Shown in pieces: positions 59,415 to 64,000 of a stretch of DNA of 64,000 nt. Every line of letters begins with the position of its first letter. The stretch's first letter is position 1. This stretch comes from CAVEFW01 sp963643505 (lineage in GTDB: Bacteria > Actinomycetota > Coriobacteriia > Coriobacteriales > Eggerthellaceae), in NCBI GenBank assembly GCA_963643505.1, contig CAVIKF010000001.1, positions 124,001 to 188,000 of the forward strand, in the 5' to 3' direction. The notes beneath the pieces are model-generated. The model worked only from the letters and a program-made list of their open reading frames with translations. It had not been told where the DNA came from and did no database searches. The translations under genes and the position numbers were made by a program.

Positions 59415-60221
59415 CTATCTTGAGTGTGTTGCATCCCTTGTCGTCAGAATGTCAAACTCGCTGTTGACCAGCGCCAACTCCCCCGACCCTTCGATATAGG
59501 ACACGTCGATGTCGCCGAAGGTCTCCTTTTGACGCACACTCACATACCCCCGCTTGTGCAGCTCAAGGATGGCCAAAAACGTGACGACCACCTTTTCAGG
59601 GCAGGCATCTCCCTCGACCAGGGACGAGAATCGCACCTTCTTCTCCTTCGTCAGGCGAGAGAAGATCGTCTTCACATAGCGCTCCACCGGAATGGGTTTT
59701 GCAGCTATGTGCTCGCTCTCAAGAAGGACAATCTCGCGTTGGGACAACATGGAAGCGGCCTTTTTCGCCAGATCCTCAAGCCTCACTTTAGCCAAATAGT
59801 CCGGCATAAGCCCCGTGAACTCGTCAGAGGCACCTGCCATGCGCGCATGCATGCGGGACTCGGCACGTTGCTTGGAGGCGAGGGCCGTGCCGGCATTTTT
59901 GAACGTCTTGTACTCGATGAGCTTGTCGACGAGCATGTCGCGAGCCTCTGAAGGAACAAGCTCGGAGAGGTCCTCATCCACATCTGCCTTGGCTTGGGGC
60001 AACAAACTCTCCGCTTTGATCTTCAGCAGCGTCGCAGCCGTAAGGAGGAAATCGCTCGCCACATCCAAATCGAGTTTTTGCATACGAGAGATCTCTGCCA
60101 AGTACTGGTCTGCGATTTCGGTGATGGAGATGGTGCCGACATCGACCTTTTGTCGGCTGACAAGGTACAACAACAGGTCAAAAGGCCCCTCGAAACTCTC
60201 TATGCGAATGCGATACGACAC
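59415..60221 (-). CDS. scpA: Segregation and condensation protein A
   Basis: Kleisin of the SMC-ScpAB condensin. Seen: FEGPFDLLLYLVSRQKVDV at the N-terminus, DFLLTAATLLKIKAESLLP, and a C-terminal winged helix (VVTFLAILELHKRG). 268 residues. Start GTG with AAGGG. scpB begins 21 bases after its stop. Confidence 0.95.
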   Translation of the reverse strand: MSYRIRIESFEGPFDLLLYLVSRQKVDVGTISITEIADQYLAEISRMQKLDLDVASDFLLTAATLLKIKAESLLPQAKADVDEDLSELVPSEARDMLVDKLIEYKTFKNAGTALASKQRAESRMHARMAGASDEFTGLMPDYLAKVRLEDLAKKAASMLSQREIVLLESEHIAAKPIPVERYVKTIFSRLTKEKKVRFSSLVEGDACPEKVVVTFLAILELHKRGYVSVRQKETFGDIDVSYIEGSGELALVNSEFDILTTRDATHSR

Positions 60222-60232
60222 GATCAGGGCCC

Positions 60233-60922
60233 TTAGAACGAGAGGAGCAGGTTGAACAGGTTGCCCGCCGTTGCGCGCAGATACATCGAGATCGGGTCGA
60301 TCCCCGTGACGTAGGGCACAACGATGACCACGATGAAGAAGATCGGAAGAGCGTATTGTTGGATGCGGTAATAGGTGCCGAGGTGCTTGTTCGGTACGAG
60401 CAACGCGAGGATGGACGAACCGTCAAGAGGCGGAATCGGGATGAGGTTGAACATCATCAGGTACAGGTTGTACAACACGAACAGCATCAAGAATTGGAAT
60501 ACGTAATAGAGCAGGCCGTTTGATGCCATGGCAAGCGATAGGTGGGACACGCCGCCGAAACCGAGAACAAGCGCCCATGCGATGCCGGCTCCCAAAAGCG
60601 CTTGGAGCAGGTTGGTGAAGGGGCCAGCAAGGCCGACAACCAGGTCTCCCACCTTCGGGTTCTTGAAGAAACGAGGGTTGTAAGGCACTGGTTTTGCGAA
60701 GCCGAAGACAGGGCCGCCCATAAGCATGAGAATCGCCGGAAGCAACACGGTGCCGAAAGGGTCGACATGTCTCAACGGATTGAGGGAAAGCCGTCCGGCC
60801 ATCTTGGCGGTAGGGTCACCCAGCAAATTGGCGGCAACACCGTGGCCGACCTCGTGCAACACGATAGCCGGGATGAATGCGAGAACGCAGCAGATGATGT
60901 AAGGAATGTCTAGGCTGTTCAT
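60233..60922 (-). CDS. Site-2 protease family membrane peptidase (M50)
   Basis: Seen: four to six membrane helices, zinc motif HEVGH near residue 23, and NLIPIPPLDGS carrying the third ligand. 229 residues, the short YwhC-like type without PDZ. Substrate unknown. It precedes scpA by 11 bases. No Shine-Dalgarno is visible, while TATACT lies 10 bases upstream of the ATG, so the mRNA may be leaderless. Confidence 0.9.
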   Translation of the reverse strand: MNSLDIPYIICCVLAFIPAIVLHEVGHGVAANLLGDPTAKMAGRLSLNPLRHVDPFGTVLLPAILMLMGGPVFGFAKPVPYNPRFFKNPKVGDLVVGLAGPFTNLLQALLGAGIAWALVLGFGGVSHLSLAMASNGLLYYVFQFLMLFVLYNLYLMMFNLIPIPPLDGSSILALLVPNKHLGTYYRIQQYALPIFFIVVIVVPYVTGIDPISMYLRATAGNLFNLLLSF

Positions 60923-60931
60923 AACTGTACT

Positions 60932-60937
60932 AGTATA
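60932..60937 (-). promoter_or_regulatory. Candidate -10 box of the M50-scpAB unit
   Basis: TATACT on the minus strand, nine bases before the ATG; no good -35 is seen because the upstream region is GC-rich repeat. Confidence 0.45.
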
Positions 60938-60986
60938 GCGGAACCCGCGGCCAAGTTGGGTTGGAAGCCTTGCCGCGCGTCAATTG

Positions 60987-61162
60987 CGCTCGCACACGCA
61001 CGTCGCGCACCACGACCGCTCGCACACGCACGTCGCACACCACGACCGCTCGCACACGCATGTCGCACCGTACGAGGAGGTCCCCGCGACCAATCGCCTC
61101 CGCGGGCCGAGTCGCGCGCCACGGCCCCCACTCGTGCCACGGCCCCCACTCGGACCACGGCC
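60987..61162. repeat. Two adjacent minisatellites between trmL and the M50 gene
   Basis: A 30-base unit beginning CGCACACGCACGTCGC occurs at 60991-61020, 61021-61050 and in part from 61051. After a 60-base gap an 18-base unit beginning CCACGGCCCCCACTCG occurs at 61119-61136, 61137-61154 and in part to 61162. Both periods are multiples of three and a frame of 79 codons runs through on the minus strand, but it has no ribosome site and ends in the M50 start region; I do not call it a gene. Confidence 0.85.
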
Positions 61163-61165
61163 GCG

Positions 61166-61627
61166 TCAGGACAAGTCGGGAAAACCTTGTTGGCGGAGGG
61201 CCTCGAATGCAGCTATAGCCACAGCGTTGGAAAGGTTAAGGCTGCGGCACCCCGGCACCATGGGAATGCGCACACCACGATCGGCGTAGGCATCGATGAA
61301 CCCATCGTCCAACCCCCTGCTCTCACGCCCGAAGACGAGGAAACACCCATCGGGATAGGAGACCTCGTGATAGTGCCTTTCCGCGCGTCCCGTAAACAAA
61401 AACAGCTCGTCTTGCCCATGTTTTTCCAGGAAGGCCCCCAAGTGGGACCAGCGAACGATGTCCACCTTGTCCCAGTAGTCACAACCCGCGCGTTTCAGGT
61501 TGCGCTCGGTGGGACGGAACCCCATCGGCTCGACGAGATGCAACCGGGCACCTATGCAGGCACACGTGCGAGCAATGTTACCCGCATTCGCCGCTATCTC
61601 GGGTTCCACGAGGACGATGTTGAGCAT
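61166..61627 (-). CDS. trmL: tRNA (cytidine/uridine-34-2'-O)-methyltransferase TrmL
   Basis: SPOUT methyltransferase for wobble 2'-O-methylation. Seen: NIVLVEPEIAANAGNIARTC, LVFGRESRGL and the knot region RIPMVPGCRSLNLSNAVAI. 153 residues, typical. Start abuts the ABC-F stop with AAAGGAG upstream. The stop is four bases from the minisatellite. Confidence 0.93.
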   Translation of the reverse strand: MLNIVLVEPEIAANAGNIARTCACIGARLHLVEPMGFRPTERNLKRAGCDYWDKVDIVRWSHLGAFLEKHGQDELFLFTGRAERHYHEVSYPDGCFLVFGRESRGLDDGFIDAYADRGVRIPMVPGCRSLNLSNAVAIAAFEALRQQGFPDLS

Positions 61628-63694
61628 CTAGACCTGCTCCTTTTGACGGGCCAACTCAGCCTCAAGCTCCTCATTGAGCAAAAACCATTCTTCCTCAGCG
61701 GCTGCGATGCGCCCTTTAAGCTTGCCGTGCTCGTTGATGACGTCGCTTGTATCCGCCTCACGCGTGTAGAAATCGGGGTCGGCCAACAAAGCGAGGATCT
61801 CATCCATGCGCGCATTGTCCCGTTCCATCTGCTCGTCGAGCTCGGCGATGCGTTTGCGATGGTTCTTAAGGCTCGCATACGCCCGATTGCGCGCCTCGGC
61901 CTCACGGCGCTTTTGCTCCTTTGTCTTTGGGGCGCTGCCACGCGGAGCCGTGAGCTGGGCTTTCTCCGTCGGTTTCGCAGGAGGCTTCTCCTTGCCGTGC
62001 TTGTTGACGGTAACGGCGGTCCGGCCCTTGATTACAGGTGTCTTCTTGGCATCACCGAGGATGTCGTCTATAGCCTTGCCGGTAGCGACATCGCTAAGTT
62101 GCTCGCTCTTGAAAAGGTAGTAATCGTAATCCCCGTCATAGCAGGTCAACTTTCCGGGGCGGACCTCGACGATGCGATTGGCGACACTGCGGATGAGATG
62201 GCGGTCATGGGTGATGAACAAAATCGTGCCGTCAAAGGCGTTCAACGCCTGCTCAAGGATGTCGGCGCTTGAGATGTCCAGATGGTTGGTAGGTTCGTCG
62301 AGGCACAACAGGGGCGTTGGGGCGACCAGCATCTTGGCGAGGGCCAGACGGCTCTTCTCGCCTCCAGACAAGACGCTGACATGCTTGTCCACATCATCTC
62401 CGGTGAAAAGGAACGCACCGAGAAGGGAGCGAACCTGGGACATGGTCCAACCAGGCGCCACACTGTCCAACTCCTCGAAGACGGTGTTGCCGCTGGACAG
62501 CTCCTCGAGCTGGTGTTGCGCGTAGTAGGTCTTGGTCACATGGACGCCGTATTCAATCTTGCCGGCGTCAGGCTCCAACACTCCGGCGACCATCTTGAGC
62601 AACGTGGACTTGCCGGAACCGTTCGGACCGACGAGCGCGACCTTATCCCCCCGGTATAGGGTGAGGTCCTGACCGTCATAGATGACCTTGTCTCCAAAGC
62701 GCTTGGACACGCCGCGCACGCGAACCACCTCGTCGCCGGTGCGTGGAGGCTGTTGAAAATTGAAATGAACCGACTTCTTGGCCTCGGGCAAGACGATAAG
62801 CTCCGCCTTAAGCTTCTCGAGGCGCGCCGCACGCTCTTGAGCTTGGCGGGCCTTGGTCGCCTTGTAGCGAAACTTCTCCACGAACGCCTCGAGGCGCCGC
62901 ATTTCCTCGATCTGCTTCGTGCGTTGCTGGCGCATGCGCTCCAGGCGCTCATCGCGCTGGTTGAGATAGGCGGTGTAGTTGCCCTTGTAAAGATTAACCT
63001 CGCCATTTGCGATCTCGGCCACCCGATCCACCATGCCGTCCATGAACGCGCGATCGTGGCTGACCACCAAGACGCACCCGGTGTAGCTTTTGAGAAAACC
63101 CTCGAGCCAACGGACGCTCTCCAGATCGAGGTGGTTGGTGGGCTCGTCGAGCAAAAGCACCTCGGGGTTGCGGACCAAAAGTTTCGCCAAGGCGATGCGC
63201 ATCTGCCAACCGCCGGAAAACTCCGTGGTCATGCGCGTCATGTCCTCCTCCTTGAACCCGAGGCCAAACATGACGGATCGCACCTTGGACTCCAGGGTGT
63301 AGCCACCCAGGTTCTCGTAGGCGTCACGCGCACGCCCCGCAGCGGCGAGCTGTTGATCGGTGGGGTTCTCGCCCAACTCGAGCTCCAATTGCTTCAAGCG
63401 CTGCTCCGCCTCAAGGATCTCGGTCTGGGAGCTGATGACCTCTTCGAGGATCGGTCGCTCCCCCATCTCGATTGCTTCTTGTTCGAGGTAACCGATGGTA
63501 GCGCCCTTGGCAAGGTTTACTCGACCGGAGTCGGCACCGTCATGACCAGCAACGATATTGAGCATCGTAGTCTTGCCAGCGCCGTTAGGTCCAACCAAAG
63601 CGAGGCGATCGTACTCCTCGAGACGAAGATTGACGTTCGAGAAAAGCGTACGACCACCATAGGATTTCGTTATGTTTTCAAGCTGTAGAATCAT
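61628..63694 (-). CDS. ABC-F family ATPase (Uup-like)
   Basis: Two ATPase cassettes without membrane domain; ABC-F proteins act on ribosomes. Seen: GPNGAGKTT and GPNGSGKST P-loops, FSGGWQMR and LSGGEKSR signatures, LLLDEPTNHLD and LCLDEPTNHLD Walker B, a central P-site linker rich in Arg, and a C-terminal coiled coil (about 600-688). Start ATG 63694 (688 residues) opens with ILQLENITKSYGG; the longer frame is unlikely. Linker length suggests a housekeeping (Uup/YdiF-like) rather than antibiotic-resistance type. Confidence 0.92.
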   Translation of the reverse strand: MILQLENITKSYGGRTLFSNVNLRLEEYDRLALVGPNGAGKTTMLNIVAGHDGADSGRVNLAKGATIGYLEQEAIEMGERPILEEVISSQTEILEAEQRLKQLELELGENPTDQQLAAAGRARDAYENLGGYTLESKVRSVMFGLGFKEEDMTRMTTEFSGGWQMRIALAKLLVRNPEVLLLDEPTNHLDLESVRWLEGFLKSYTGCVLVVSHDRAFMDGMVDRVAEIANGEVNLYKGNYTAYLNQRDERLERMRQQRTKQIEEMRRLEAFVEKFRYKATKARQAQERAARLEKLKAELIVLPEAKKSVHFNFQQPPRTGDEVVRVRGVSKRFGDKVIYDGQDLTLYRGDKVALVGPNGSGKSTLLKMVAGVLEPDAGKIEYGVHVTKTYYAQHQLEELSSGNTVFEELDSVAPGWTMSQVRSLLGAFLFTGDDVDKHVSVLSGGEKSRLALAKMLVAPTPLLCLDEPTNHLDISSADILEQALNAFDGTILFITHDRHLIRSVANRIVEVRPGKLTCYDGDYDYYLFKSEQLSDVATGKAIDDILGDAKKTPVIKGRTAVTVNKHGKEKPPAKPTEKAQLTAPRGSAPKTKEQKRREAEARNRAYASLKNHRKRIAELDEQMERDNARMDEILALLADPDFYTREADTSDVINEHGKLKGRIAAAEEEWFLLNEELEAELARQKEQV

Positions 63695-63839
63695 AGTTTG
63701 TCCATGGTAGCAGAAGACCGCAGCCGCAGGAGGCATGGTAGCCATTGCGCCGTCTTCCCTCGCCGCAGTACACGACCTCACACTAAACAGGCAGAAGCTG
63801 TACACGCACACCGAAGACAAAACGCGAGAACGCCGCCCG

Positions 63840-64000
63840 CTACTCAGAATCGTACTCGCCGTACTCGCAGCCTACACGGTTGACCGCTATGTCATCGACA
63901 AGTTCCCAAGTCGCTCCCTGCTTCCTGTAGAGCTGGATGCGACCGTGGCCGTTTCCTCCATTCCAAAGCCTGGAGAAGCGCTTCTTGCCGTCGGGGCTCT
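63840..64000 (-). CDS. C-terminal end of an unidentified protein
   Basis: A minus-strand frame enters from the right edge and ends at the TAG 63840-63842; 52 residues are visible, ending VGCEYGEYDSE, with GKKRFSRLWNGGNGHGR upstream. Normal codon choice and no alternative in this stretch suggest a real gene end, but I recognise no family. Bases 63695-63839 hold only the ABC-F leader. Confidence 0.55.
   Translation of the reverse strand, partial: SPDGKKRFSRLWNGGNGHGRIQLYRKQGATWELVDDIAVNRVGCEYGEYDSE

Noticed and set aside
60987..61162. CRISPR array or a 79-codon gene
   Set aside because: Units are directly tandem without spacers; the minus-strand frame through them has no ribosome site and a composition set by the repeat.
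1..64000. tRNA and rRNA genes
   Set aside because: I looked in every gap for the TTC-loop/acceptor pattern and saw none; the TTCGAA occurrences lie in coding or repeat sequence.

Overview
The window looks like a chromosomal backbone segment of a Coriobacteriia-type actinobacterium. GC content is moderate (about 55% by eye). I base the placement on protein character and gene content: a UbiA-family MenA, an actinobacterial-style UDP-galactopyranose mutase, a SpoVS gene in an apparent non-sporulator, a 7TM HD-GYP protein, and short G-rich extragenic repeats. Genus is not resolved. I saw no rRNA, tRNA, insertion sequence, prophage or CRISPR array.

Layout. Bases 1-2208 hold a glutamyl-Q tRNA(Asp) synthetase gene convergent with menA; the gap between them is full of short repeats, some of them copies of the two genes' own 3' ends. 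Bases 2344-9072 run on the plus strand: a membrane HD-GYP protein, a pyridoxamine kinase with a strong terminator, an AT-rich gap, a nitrilase-family amidase, an ATP-grasp protein of unknown substrate, and glf. Bases 9218-10104 carry dut-nrdR on the minus strand. Next comes an SOS module: lexA is divergent from a small gene for a protein with a C-terminal membrane anchor, and three LexA-type boxes lie between them.

From 11792 to the right edge every gene is on the minus strand except rpmB. In transcription order (right to left) the groups are: ABC-F, trmL, M50 protease, scpA-scpB-rluB; tyrA-aroA-cmk-plsC-ispH; M23 hydrolase, radical SAM DUF512 gene, der-plsY-gpsA-rpe; cysteine desulfurase, Nif3, zinc-ribbon coiled coil; asp23-fakA-recG-rsmD; zinc-ribbon/PASTA protein, recO, TSCPD; rpsO, pnp, dapB, dapA, rnj, ftsK, rodZ; yajQ, rimO, a pgsA-cinA fusion; recA-recX; rny, a GHKL ATPase, spoVS, miaB-miaA-dapF-hflX. 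Most neighbours overlap or sit within 30 bases, so long operons are likely.

Functionally the segment joins RNA processing (RNase Y, RNase J, PNPase, RimO, MiaA/B, TrmL, GluQRS), recombination and SOS repair (RecA, RecX, RecG, RecO, LexA), chromosome handling (ScpAB, FtsK), and envelope and lipid synthesis (PgsA, PlsC, PlsY, GpsA, FakA, RodZ, M23, DapA/B/F). Gene order from rpsO to lexA closely follows the Bacillus subtilis order, with a GHKL ATPase where Bacillus has ymdB.

Best leads: the putative SOS effector next to lexA; intrinsic terminators 14-45 bases upstream of the start codons of rny, rnj, dapB and ftsK; the GHKL ATPase beside rny and spoVS; a PASTA protein without a kinase domain; the PgsA-CinA fusion; and a recurring pattern of 15-36 bp tandem duplications at gene ends and in coding tails.
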